64,000 nucleotides of DNA. It comes from Muricea muricata (lineage: Eukaryota; Cnidaria; Anthozoa; Malacalcyonacea; Plexauridae). The DNA is taken from contig OY979717.1 of assembly GCA_963855995.1 (NCBI GenBank), positions 38,312,680 through 38,376,679 of the forward strand, in the 5' to 3' direction. Position 1 is the stretch's first letter. Every line of letters starts with the position of its first letter. Both the position numbers and the translations under genes were made by a program. A model generated the notes under the pieces. That model worked only from the letters and a program-made list of their open reading frames with translations, searched no databases and was not told the origin of the DNA. Below are positions 46,865 to 58,260 of this stretch, in pieces.

Positions 46865-47131
46865 TTATTTATTTATTTAGCTTTGCCTCAAGGGCAGGGT
46901 CACCACAACAGCATGAGCCAATTACTGTGGGCCTGTAGTACCTATCCCACCCTGTCAACTTTCCCTGTGGGAGGAAACCGGAGTACCTGGAGAAAACCCA
47001 CGACTTTCGGCAGAGCGTTGACTATACTCTTTTCACGTGAGGACTGGGTTCGAGTCCACCATACTGGGGATCAAACTCGGAACCTTAGAGGTGAAAGGCG
47101 AGTGGTCTGACCACTACACCACCGAAGCCCC
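46865..47131 (-). mobile_element. tRNA-derived SINE
   Basis: On the minus strand the element starts ggggcttcggtggtgtagtg at 47131. It has an A-box-like tggtgtagtgg and a B-box-like gagtttgatcc, as in a tRNA. It continues through ggttttctccaggtactccg and a ttgaggcaaag segment to a taaataaata tail (46865-46880). Repeats with this ctccggtactccggtttcctccc-like core are widespread in cnidarians and molluscs. The plus strand also holds a perfect B box, ggttcgagtcc (47048-47058). Confidence 0.8.
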
Positions 47132-49944
47132 TTTAGACCACATAATTTTTCTTTACTTGAGTAGGAATGTGTAGATGTGCAATAATATACCTGGTATAGA
47201 AAATCATAGCTTCAAAACATTGATTGTTGAAGACATTCAAGTCTTGCAACAACCAAGACACATTGAAATCGAGATGTGCTTGGTATCCTAGTTGCTTGGG
47301 ATCAGCATTTTTCTTTACATTGAGTTAATTACAATTGCTTGAAAACATTCAATTTTGAAACATGTACAATAAAGGGAGGTCAGTCAGCTATATGATGCTT
47401 ATGCCACCTGCATAGCATGGGTATACATCATATATTCATTGATCTTTTCTAATGTGAAGGATATTTCTTACTTTCTGGGATGAGGGGGAAGGGGGAACTG
47501 TTGTTGCTAATGCAATAACTCATCCAGTTACATTGTTATCTCACTCTGGCTGTTTACTCTGCTTTTTAACATGCAAATATTCAATCATGTTTATTCACCA
47601 AGAAGGGCAGCATCTTAGCTATTTATTGTATTATGGATCAGAAGTATAATTTTGACACTGCCGTGTGTCACTGATTGTCCATAACCCTTGTTGCAGGTTC
47701 TCCCATTAAGATTGAGTACCTCCCACTGTGTTCTAAATAGGCTGTGTACACTGGAGGGGAAACTGCGGATCAATGGTTTGAGCTTCCCAAAAGTGTGTAA
47801 TTACATATTTGTTTTCTCTGGGATACAGAAGGATGGTATTTTTCATCTCATTGGGAATATAGCCTGCAACCCTGTTCAAAATATATTGTACTTGTATCTT
47901 CACTTAGGTGTTCAGATGCAATTATATTAATGATGGACAACATGTGCACTGAAAGTTTACACTATGTACATCTAGTGATATAATTTGTCACTGATTTTGA
48001 AATAAATTTGTGATATTGTATGTCAGCTTTTGGTTTAGTGTAGTATTTATATGCTGTTAATAATCAAGGATTTCATGTTGGTTGTACTATGAATTAAAGA
48101 GGAGTTTAATTAAGGGTTGTACTATGAATTAATCCACAACTGTGTAGAGGACACTTTTCTGTTGAAACAGGTGGTGATTGTTATGAAAAGCAAAGCTGTG
48201 TTTGTTTACTTATGTTTTCTTTATACCTGTTTGAAAGACAAACATACCTATGTTTTGCCAGGTGTTCATCCAATTTCATTCTGTACTCATTACAAAGGCA
48301 AACTCACTAACAGGGTAAATTTCTTGAAACACTTAGACACCACTCTCATCTGTATGACTTAACTAGATTAACTAAGTTATTAATACATCTCTGCATACAT
48401 ATAGACACGATGCAATTTGTTTTATTTTATTCATATAATACTGGACTATTGGACTACAATGACAATAAATGCCCCCCGTATCAAGTACTCTGAATATAAC
48501 TGGTCAAGCTATAATGCATTCTATGAGTCAGATACATTGGCACCTGAAGAACAGTGCATGTACTTGCCAAGCTGTTTCCAAGCATATAGACGTTACATTT
48601 GCACTACGTGTACCTTGTGAAAACCTTATAGTACTGGTAACTTGTTCTTGTATTATGAATATCATACATGTTTGCAAATGACACCAATAAACACAAATTA
48701 ATATGGACAAGAAAAAATCATGATATAATATTCCCACTTATGAGCACAACTCACACAAATACAATGATATAAAATTAGCCAAAAGAGCCAGATTCTATGC
48801 AAAACTACATCATCTATCATGGCAATTATCAAACTATTTGTTTTTCGATGATTTTGCCAGGTGGCACGTTTTCAGTCCCACAAATGGGATAAAACTAAGC
48901 TCCTAATTGCTCTATATTCTTTACTCCTGGTCAGCGCCATCTTGGATTTTTATTATGCTCATGGGCGAAACTGCTAAACGCAATGACAGTCCAACTTGGC
49001 CGAATTCGCTGCATTTTATACCAATTGCTTTTATAAGCCAGAATGACAATTGCAAGACAATTTTTATCATGTACATAGGCTTGGTGAGGTCAAACATTGA
49101 GTGGGGGTCAATGCTAAATCAATACACAGTCACCAGGGTAAATTAGTTTTTCACACATGCAATTTCACATCATTTGCTCACCCCAGTTTCATTAGCGTAA
49201 ATACATTCAAGCTAACACCCACTTAGATTCTTATCATAATTCTGTAGTGAAACCTAAGAATAACACACATAAATTTCAATTTACAAAGAATTGGCAACTA
49301 CTGTAGCTAACAAAGTTCAATAAGAAATAGACCATACCCATTATGATGTTTAATTATAATTCAACACTATTAAACCACTGCTAAGTCCAGAGTACTTTGC
49401 TAAAATTCAGACTTAATTGCAATATACAGTAATCTTCGCAAAGTGTTCTGGTCTTAGCTGTTAAATAACGGTATGAAATTTCATAATTAATATTGTCTAT
49501 TAGTAATAGATAGAATGAGAAAACTCAGATAATACTATACCTTGCCACAGTATTCCATCTGCCCCATTGAACTGGGTGAATACTAAGAACAATTTTTATG
49601 ACACATCTGTTAATTTCTCAGTGAACACTGCAAATGATTAAAACACAATATAATATATATTAGTAGAATCATACTAGGATACTATTGCAAATGCTATAAT
49701 TTGATTGGCTACTCTACTCGCTATCTATTCATCATTAGAAAGAAGTAGCAAAACAATCATCTTTCTAGAGATTTTCTTTTTAAAAATTGTTAAAAAATCA
49801 TTTTTTTTTGTTGAATGCTTTATGTTTAATCTTTGATTCAACTAAAACAATTACATTACTCACTCTCAATTTCTATGAGATGATAGTTGATTCGGGCTTT
49901 GCCCTCATCAACTATCACCTCATAAAAATCTCAAGCTCATAATC
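47132..49944. other. No supported gene
   Basis: Short frames at 47688-47930, 48117-48362, 48417-48681 and 48907-49146 lack motifs. A hairpin (agatgatagttgat / atcaactatcacct) lies at 49877-49922, just outside the transposon end. Confidence 0.3.
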
Positions 49945-51440
49945 CATTTTTCCGATGGAAAATAAATGACGTCATGACTCATGGGAAGCAGATATCAGTT
50001 AAACCCAGATTGTCCAATGGATCCATCGGACAAGCGAGTTTACTATAGGACAAGTAATTTTCCGATGGACATTTAAAACTTCATTTTATAAATATGAATT
50101 GTATGCGCAGCTATAAAGTGAACCCGTATCTAAGCATATTTTATACAATTATATATGTGCTGATAAACCTGTATTCTATGTAAGTAACTTAATTGAATGT
50201 GTATTTATTATATCTGTTTGACTCGTTCTCTGAAAAACCCTTATCAACATCAAAGTAATACGAATTGTGAGAATTGTTATATTTGTATACACAACTTTAA
50301 AGTGAACTGTGTATGTAAGTGGCAATAAATCCATATTCAAAGTATGTTTCAGTACACCAATATGGCATATTTACATATTTGTAAATATAGCTGTCAAGCC
50401 AGGTCGGACAAGCGCGTTTGCTACAGGACAAATAATTATCTGATGCCCCATGGACATTTAATATGGACTTTAACATAGACTTCATATTTTAAGTATAAAT
50501 TGCGACAATTGTTATTTGTATGCATAGCCGGTACACCCGTATCAAAGCGCGCATATTTACATACATTTATACATGTGGCGATAAGCCCGTATTCTATAAG
50601 TATATTTATATACACAGCTATAAAGTGAATCCGTATCTGTATGAATTCATTTGTTTGCATTGGAAAGATATGTTTATATGTAGGACTTTAATTCACATTT
50701 TATTGATGTACGTGGCCATGAACCCGTATTGTATGTATGTTTAGAAACATATAGCTATATAAATATTACTTGCATGCATGGGTTTTGACATGTGCTTGCT
50801 CGTTCTCTGAAAAATGCCATACTGAACGTATATTTAAAAACTAGGTAAATAACATACGTTTTAGTTCAATGCTCAATCCTCCGTTCTTTTAAAATATCAA
50901 TACTTATTAATATTAGTTATAAGCACGTAAGGTATATGTTTAGGTTCACCCCGTTTTCTAAGAACCCTGAATCAAATTATTTTCTCACAAGTATTACTTG
51001 ACAATGCTCACTAACTGGGCCTGTGCATGTACGTGGCGAAAAAACCTTATTCCAAGCATGTTTATAGAAATATAGCTATATATAAATGTTACCTCTGTAT
51101 GTATTCATATCTGTTTGACTCGTTTTCTGAAAAACGCCGTTACCAAAAACAAAGTATAATTTAGTTATAAATTGATTAGGTTTAATAGTGTATTTGGTTC
51201 AATGGTGAATGTTTCCTTATTTGAAAATTTAACTTTATATTTATTAAAGTGCCTATGAAACAAAATTTTCAAACATGTAGTTCTTATTGATTTTAGTACC
51301 TTTTAAGTAGTTGAATACGATGCGCATTTTCACATTTGCGTATTTCAAAAGGAAAGTGCTTCTTTTCGGCTTTAAAGTTTGCATTTTTGCGACAGAAAGC
51401 TCCCAAGACCGCGCGCGACCTGTGACGTCACTGGTTAGAG
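49945..51440 (+). repeat. Left inverted repeat of the THAP-DDE transposon
   Basis: Matches the right arm in several blocks in reverse complement. It also contains internal direct copies of a subterminal motif near (a/g)taaacccgtatt(c) (e.g. 50109, 50163, 50582, 50718). The unit tgtgcatgtacgtggcgaaa recurs at about 51025 and, in the same orientation, near 56995. Confidence 0.75.
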
Positions 51441-51442
51441 TC
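51423..51442 (+). promoter_or_regulatory. CRE-containing promoter motif of the transposase gene
   Basis: TGACGTCACTGGTTAGAGTC lies 26 bases upstream of the transposase ATG at 51468. The same 20 bases occur in the other orientation upstream of the second gene (56666-56685). TGACGTCA is the palindromic CREB/ATF site. Function is inference. Confidence 0.6.
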
Positions 51443-51467
51443 AGACTATAATTAAGACTTTACAAAG

Positions 51468-54400
51468 ATGGCATCTTCAAGTGAGTTGACTGAGAGTTTG
51501 CGAAAGAAGCCAAAACAACTAGGAAAATATTGCATAGCAGGTGCCCCTGGAAAAGTCAGTTGCAAGAATAACTCAACATGTGTTGGAATATCAATGCATC
51601 TTTTCCCAAAGGCCAACGAAAAATTGAGAAATATATGGATAAAGTTCGTTCAAAGGATCGCGGCACGGGGTGGCATCCATCTCCATACCCTGCGCTTTGC
51701 TCAGCGCATTTTGAAACGAGCTGCTTCACCCAATGGCTTGATATTGGTTTGGAAGTGGATAAAAGTCAAGCTAGAACCAAAAGATGGCTTAACAGGGATG
51801 CTTACCATCGATACTGTGGTTCCAATGGATGCAGCTCACGAAATATCAATGCGAAAATGCAGACAGGTAATTTAATATACACTGTTTAATATATTCGCGT
51901 GCTTTATACCAGTGCATAATTTTAGTCAGCCAACATACTATATTGCGCTTAGGTCGTGTAGTCTACTCTAGTACTTTATAGCTGTTTTACAGTTATTGAT
52001 GAATTTTGTAGTACATTGTCTTGTTTAGATACTGAGAGAAGCAACAAAGACGACACGGAACAAAAGCCAAGGCGACGAAGGCACAGCAACTGGTGAGGCA
52101 AGCAATCTCATTTGCATACCAGCAAGCAAAATGCATTCGGTCAACGTTGAAGAGGAAGTTTCAATTCCAAAAGGCAATTCAAAAATGTTGTCTTTATATA
52201 AAGAACGTTTGCGTAAGAGCAAAGAGAGGAATTCTAAATTAAGAAAGAGATTGTTCGAAGAACGTGGCAAGAAGAGAAAACTGCTCAAGGTATTATTAGT
52301 CCATACGTATGCATGTATCTCATATTTTCTAAAATATCTGAATTATTGTACATTTTATGGTTAGATTTTGTAAAAAAAAAACAGTGAATAATTCGAGATA
52401 TTTTCGTTTTTTAGTTTTTTAATGCTTGCTCTTATATTTTCCAAGGTGCTTGATGAACAAGAACAAGAAAGAACCAAACCAAATAGTGACAATATGAGTC
52501 AAGATGAAATTTGTCAAGGGTACCTGCAAGGTTAGCAATGAAAATATTATTTAATCCACGAAATGTTTCACACAAAAATATGAAATGCAGAGATTTTGTT
52601 TTAAAAAATCTTATATCTGGCCAGATTTAGACACAGATGTTGATGATGATGATGACAGCATATGCCATGGTGGTGAACAGACCCTATTTGAAGGACAGGA
52701 TCCTGACTGGGAAATTCCAACTGATGATACAAGTGCTGATGATGCAGATACCATGGAAATGACACCCCATTATAAAAATTTTATAAGGTAGCTTGGAATG
52801 TTTTTTAAACAAAAATATTATTTAGGAGATACCATTAACCTACTCTCTGCTAAGCACTGTACAAAATATTATAGTGTCACTGAAGAAAGCTTTGACCTGA
52901 GCTTTTTGACACCCTTACTATAGCCTTATTCTCTTACAATTAATTTTTAATCTATATAGTGCATCTTCAAATGTCAAGTGTGAAAATGAACCAAAATTCA
53001 TCATGTTTCATTCCATGTTACTATCCCTATTCACAATCTTCTGCTTTACTTGCAAGAAAGAAAAACCAAAGGTTGACATGTACAAAAATGGAACGATGGT
53101 AACTGTGGTCCAGCACTGTATTACATGTGGAAATGAATCATTTAAATGGAGGAGCCAGCCCTATGTGTTTGGAATTTATCCAGCTGGAAATGTCTTACTT
53201 TCATTTGCCATACTCATGGCAGGTGCATCAGTAAGCAAGATTTTATTGGTGTGTAAACACATGGGACTTGCTGTTTATTCACCAAGAACATTTTTTTACC
53301 ATCAAAGCAAATTTTTATTTCCCATCATTTTCATTCACTGGGAGGCATATCAATCAAAACTCATTAAATCGATTCGAACTATGGCTGAGACTGTATGGTG
53401 TGGAGATGGTAGATTTGATTCTATGGGGCTTATACAATGTTCTGCACTACCGTTACGAAAATTGTTCACTTTGACTTGTTACAAGTAAGTGTGAAGTTTA
53501 ATCACTGTATTAAATTACTGTTTACCTTATCAGCTAAATTTCATATTGAGGAAAGAAGTAATCAAAGAGCCTTTTAACCCATTATTAACCCTCTCCTATA
53601 CGGTTGCTTTGCTGCTTACTAGGAATGCAATGGTTAGTTCAAAATCTATTCAATATTTTTACTAGTTGCTCAATATCTTCCTGTACTTTACATATTTTAG
53701 GCAAATCAGGCTGGAAGCAGTACGGCAATGGAAATGCAAGGGGCAAAGTCATGTTTTGACTTTCTGGTAACTGCTTGTGGATTGGCGATACCAGTTTTTA
53801 TATCTGATCGCCATCGTGGTGTTGCCAAATGGATACGGCAGTCTCACCCAACCATCGAGCATTTTTTTGACCAGTGGCACATTGCTAAAAGCATTGTCAA
53901 AAAAATGCTAGCTGCTAGCAAAACGAAAGGCTGCGAGATTCTGGGAGAATGGACAAAGGCGGCTCGTAATCACGTCTATTGGTGTTCAACATCTACAATA
54001 AAGGGTTTTGGGAGCATGATTGAGGCAAAGTGGAAATCTTTTATGCGGCATGTTGCCAACAAGCATGAAAGTCATGAGGACAAACTATTCCCAAAATGTG
54101 CCCATGAAGAACTTGAATATCAACGCAAGTGGGTTAAAATTGGTATGTTAATGTGTTGTGGTGCTTAATTTCTAATCCTAGTAATCTTTCTTGCTAGAGG
54201 GCAGTGGTAAGATGATATAACACATTATTTGTTTTGGGGACAGGTAGCTTTTATAGAAGCTGGTATTGATTGAAGGTGGTAGTTGTTCATTTTGTACAGT
54301 TGTTCATTTTGTTCCTTTTTTATTTATTTTTAAGTTTACATTTTATAATTATAGTTATTGTTGCTTTCTCATTGTTCATCACACTGTATGGTATTGAAAT

Positions 54401-55516
54401 TTACTTGTTTTGCTAAATAAAGAAAGACAAACAATATTATTGTTGTGTGGCAACAATATTGAAAAATATGCTTTTAGGAACAACAGCTTATGACAAACTT
54501 AAAGGCATAATGCTAAATGATGTAAAGAAACTCTCTTCAGATGCTCAAACAAGTACATTGGAAGGATTCCATTCGACCCTAAACCAGTGGCATCCAAAAA
54601 TGATTTGTTTTTCATGGCTTGGAACCCATTGCAGGTGATACCTTATTTCAAGTTCTAAAATTGTACTTGTGATAACTCAGTATATCATAGAAGTCAATAC
54701 ATGTGGTAGTAATGAATTTATCCCTTATACTTGTAAGAAAGTGATTAATTATTATCTTGAGACATATACTTGCCACCCTGCATTTCAATGAAAATGTGAG
54801 TCGTGCCGTTAAAAAAACAAAAAATGGAGAGGAGTACATCCATGTAACTTATCCCAAATTTAAGTTTGGAGAGGAAGTTGTGCGTAATGTGCCAATACCA
54901 CCAACATACAGTAAGTTACAAAGACAGGTGTATATAAAAAAACATTGTGTTAACCCCATAATATTTTGCTAAACATGGTGCAGTAATTAGAGGGGAAAGA
55001 CAGTGCTTTGTGCAGTGGTTGCTTCACCCCATCCCTCTTATTTTTATACAGTATATATTTCCTTTAAAATTTATACAATATTCTATGTACTAAATAGGCT
55101 ATGTGGAAGACTTGAAACAAGTGTTGTTAGCATCAAGCACAGAAAGTCTTGAGAAAATCAAAAAGAAATACCTACCAAAGGTTCCAAAACCATCGAATTC
55201 CCAATTTGAAAATAAACCATCTCGGGAGGAAGCTATCAGAAAGACAGCTGCTCGAAAACGAAAAGTAGCAGAACTTTTTCCAGAAGGTACTGTATCCTAT
55301 TTGCTAGCAATGTATATACAATGTATCAACTGAATTCTTAACTACAATTAAGATTTTTACTTAACACTTTTAGGGGATGCCCAAGGAAAGGAGATGGGAA
55401 AAAAAGCAAAGCCTAGTGAAAAACAATGCAGGTGCTGCAAGAAGTGCAAACAATCTATGAAAGGTCACCCCAGGTCCCACTGCCCCAACTACGATGCAGC
55501 ACCATCCAACGCATAA
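51468..55516 (+). CDS. THAP-domain DDE transposase, ten exons
   Basis: Exons are 51468-51866, 52029-52289, 52446-52530, 52625-52787, 52960-53484, 53701-54142, 54478-54634, 54762-54910, 55098-55286 and 55374-55516, all with GT/AG borders; phases agree wherever the frame is unbroken. Exon 1 is a THAP finger (K-Y-C-I-A-G, K-N-N-S, F-P-K, C-S-A-H-F-E), exon 2 a basic coiled coil, and exon 4 an acidic linker. Exon 5 has C-I-T-C-G, G-N-V-L-L-S-F-A-I-L and G-D-G-R-F-D (first Asp). Exon 6 has I-S-D-R-H-R-G-V-A-K-W (second Asp) and N-H-V-Y-W-C. Exon 7 has S-T-L-E-G-F-H-S (probable Glu). Exon 10 ends in a cysteine cluster (C-R-C-C-K-K-C). An aataaa lies after the stop. Two offsetting slips in exon 1 and a small deletion/slip after G-R-F-D in exon 5 probably inactivate it. 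Confidence 0.8.
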
Positions 55517-55729
55517 ATTATGCATGAAATTGAATAAAAGTTATGTTTCAAAATTGGGTATTGTAGTATTTTATAGTTTACTTAGTACTAGAGACTACAA
55601 TATTACACTTACCAATTGTTCCTTAGAATCCACCGGTAAGATACGATGAGCTTGGGTTAGACACAGCCTGGGATGACATGCAGTATTGCATAGATTGTTT
55701 GTATTTGTACAATGTAACATTTGTAAAGT

Positions 55730-56589
55730 TTAATTGTCAGGTGCTCGTTCTTGTCCAGAAGAATAACCCACTGTGCTGTCTGTTGGTAATATCTTTCTAA
55801 TGTGATTGTAGATACAGGCAGAGAGAGGTCTGGTGTTTTTCCAACCCATTTCACCAAATAACCACCTTGCCAGCCATCTGTATGCAACAGCTCGAAGAAA
55901 TCTATTACCAAAATGTAAACAGAAATAATCATGAGTACTTCCTTATACAAGTAAAGTACTCATAAGACAAATTTATAAAGTATTAACAAATATTCAAAAT
56001 GTATGTATTCAAATTCTCAGTACTTACTCATTTTCACTGTGACCATATTTCTGGTATCGTTTGCCGCTTTTGCTTTTTAACAAAGACCCAACTTGCAGCA
56101 TTACAGCCCTGTTTGTTAGTGAACCAAAGTCGTGATGGCTTAGAATACACGCAGCATTTAGTCCTTCAAAAGTAAATTTTCCTGTTGCTTCAAGTATTTC
56201 CTTACAGCAACGATATTCTCGGGAGCCAACAAGAAGTGAGTCTTCACAACCACCACACGTACACCTAAAAGCAACGCAACAAAAAGCAACTTCCACGTCG
56301 AAAAGACAGTTTTGTAATTGGACGCGAAGCTAAAAATTTACCACTGTTGAACAGGAATTTGTTTTTCATATCGTTGCTCCAATACAGCTCTCGTAATGCC
56401 ATCAATATCTGGTGCATCGTCACTTTCGTGGCTTTCATCTGATGAACTTCCCCTAGGTTCGTCTTGATATGGCAAAAAATGACCTTCAAAATGGTACTCA
56501 TCGCTGTCACTTGAACTACTCTTGTCACTGCTAACACTGTCAGTAGAATCCTGACCAGAACAATCGGCTTTCGAGACGAAATCAGACAT
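55730..56589 (-). CDS. P2X7-receptor C-terminal-like (ballast) domain protein, three exons
   Basis: Exons on the minus strand are 56589-56342, 56264-56028 and 55901-55730. Joined they are 657 bases with no stop before TAA, i.e. 218 residues. Residues 1-80 are acidic and Ser/Asp-rich (S-S-S-S-D-S-D-E-Y). From about residue 82: W-C-T-C-G-G-C-E-D, then Y-R-C-C-K-E-I, A-C-I-L-S-H-H-D-F, F-L-R-A-V-A-Y-R-W-L-A-R-W-L-F-G, L-S-A-C and I-R-K-I-L-P. This series of cysteines and the A-Y-R...W...G...C...I-R motif are those of the cytoplasmic zinc-binding ballast of vertebrate P2X7 and of many stand-alone invertebrate proteins. No membrane segment is present. It is converging on, and about 210 bases from, the transposase stop. 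Its role in the element is unknown. Confidence 0.8.
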
Positions 56590-56654
56590 TCCTCTTATTA
56601 TAAAGCCTACTTGCGATTGTTGTTTGCTATAAAATGCTAATTTCGCAGTGCTTG

Positions 56655-57775
56655 GAAGAAAACACGACTCTAACCAGTGACGTCACCACTTGGACTCAGG
56701 CTCCGGAACACTTTATTTGCAAATTGCCCATTTTTAAATGCAAAAATAGGTTACTTGCACTCAAAAACAGGAAATATAAACAACGCCATCGTGTTCAGCA
56801 CCCTAAAGAGCCTCAAAATTATACAAAAAAATGAAGTGCTAAATTTCGTTTCATAGGCACTTTAATGTTTATGTAAGCATATATCTATATGTTCACCTCG
56901 TTCTTTGAATAACCTATATCAAAGTACGCTCACAATTCAAAATAGCTATGACTTGCCAATGGCAACATACATTATAGTCAATTTGCCCTGGACCTGTGCA
57001 TGTACGTGGCGAAAACCTCCTTATTGCAAGCATGTTTATGGAAATATAGCTATATATAAATATTACATCTCAGATACGGATTCACTTTATAACTGTGTAT
57101 ATAAACATACTTATAGAATACGGGCTTATCGCCAAATGTATAAATGTAAATATGCTTTGATACAGGTTTACCGGCTATGCATACAAATAACAATTGTCGC
57201 AATTTATACTAAAAATATGAAGCCCATGTTAAAGTCCATATTAAATGTGCATGGGGCATCAGATAATTATTTGTCCTATAGCAAACACACTTGTCCGACC
57301 TGGCTTGACAGTTATATTTATAAAAATGTAAATATGCCATATTGCTGTAGTGAAACATACTTTGAATACGGATTTATCGCCATTTACATACACAGTTCAC
57401 TTTATAGTTGTGTATACAAATATAACAATTCTCACAATTCATATTACTTTGTTCTTGATAAGGGTTTTTCAGAGAACGAGCAGGTATAATACATACACAT
57501 TCAATTAAGTTACTTATATAGAATACGGGTTTATTGGCACATATATAATTGTATAAAATATGCTTAGATACGGGTTTACTTTATAGCTGCGCATACACGT
57601 AACAATTGTATTAATTCATATTTATAATATGAAGTTTTAAATGTCCATCGGAAAATTATTTGTCCTATAGTAAACTCTCTTGTCCGATGGATCCATCTGA
57701 CAATCTGAGTTTAACTAATATCTGCTTCTAGCTTGTGATGACGTCATTTTTTTCTCCATCGGATAATTTTTTGTC
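56655..57775 (-). repeat. Right inverted repeat of the THAP-DDE transposon
   Basis: Complement of the left arm. It includes agtgcc...catttcatagg-type sequence near 56845-56866 matching 51249-51270, five complements of the subterminal motif (gaatacgggtttat and variants at about 57073, 57117, 57364, 57521, 57566) and the outer ccgatggatccatctgacaa. Confidence 0.75.
56666..56685 (-). promoter_or_regulatory. CRE-containing promoter motif of the ballast-domain gene
   Basis: Reverse complement of TGACGTCACTGGTTAGAGTC, 77 bases upstream of the ATG at 56589. It mirrors 51423-51442 upstream of the transposase. Confidence 0.6.
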
Positions 57776-58260
57776 TGACGGAAAACATGCTTGTCCGATG
57801 GATCCATCTGACAATCTGACTTTCACGAGGTCTGGGCAATCACCAGGCAGGCCGCATGCGGATATCTCTAATTGAATTAAACCTAGCTTGTTATAACGTC
57901 ATTTTTTCTCCATCGGGTAATGTTTTGTCCGACGGAAAACACGCTTGTTTGATGGATCCATCAAACAATCTGACTTTCACGAGCTCAGGGCAATCACCAG
58001 GCACGCAACATGCGGACATCCCTAATTGAATTAAACCTAGCTTGTGATGACATCATTTTTTCTCCATCGGATAATTTTTTGTCCGACGGAAAACACACTT
58101 GTCCGATGGATCTATTGGATCCATCTGACAATCTGACTTTCATGAGGTTAGAGTAACCACCAGGCAGGCAACATGTGGACATCCCTAATTGAATTAAACT
58201 TAGCTTGTGATGACATCATTTTTTGTTTGATGGATCTATCGGACCATCTAAGGGACCGAA
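57725..58260. repeat. Tandem copies of the transposon end, ~150-165-bp unit
   Basis: The block agcttgtgatgacgtcattt ... ccatcggataattttttgtc ... ggatccatctgacaatctga ... caccaggcag ... attgaattaaacct recurs three to four times, starting near 57730, 57887, 58039 and 58202. It is the same sequence as the outermost part of the element arms. Confidence 0.8.

Larger units (their letters stand above)
49945..57775 (+). mobile_element. THAP-DDE transposon with >1-kb inverted repeats and two convergent genes
   Basis: The left arm (about 49945-51440) and right arm (about 56655-57775) are inverted copies. Examples are gcagatatcagttaaaccc at 49987 against its complement near 57705, and ccgatggacatttaaaactt near 50071 against 57640. 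The arms stop next to the start codons of two genes that point at each other. The outer edge carries ccgatgga...tgacgtca on both sides. The exact termini and target duplication cannot be fixed because the right end grades into satellite copies of itself. Kolobok elements (THAP-containing, TTAA target) are the closest family I can suggest. Some other THAP-DDE group is equally possible. Confidence 0.8.

Noticed and set aside
46811-47110. Frame reading as a protein across the SINE
   Set aside because: The sequence is a tRNA-derived SINE on the minus strand; the open frame is incidental.
55657-55950. 97-codon minus-strand frame
   Set aside because: Overlaps exon 3 of the ballast-domain gene in a different frame; the spliced frame carries the family motif instead.
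56905-57489. 194-codon plus-strand frame
   Set aside because: Lies wholly in the right inverted repeat, is Tyr/Ile/Asn-rich from AT composition, and a similar frame exists in the left arm; no motif.
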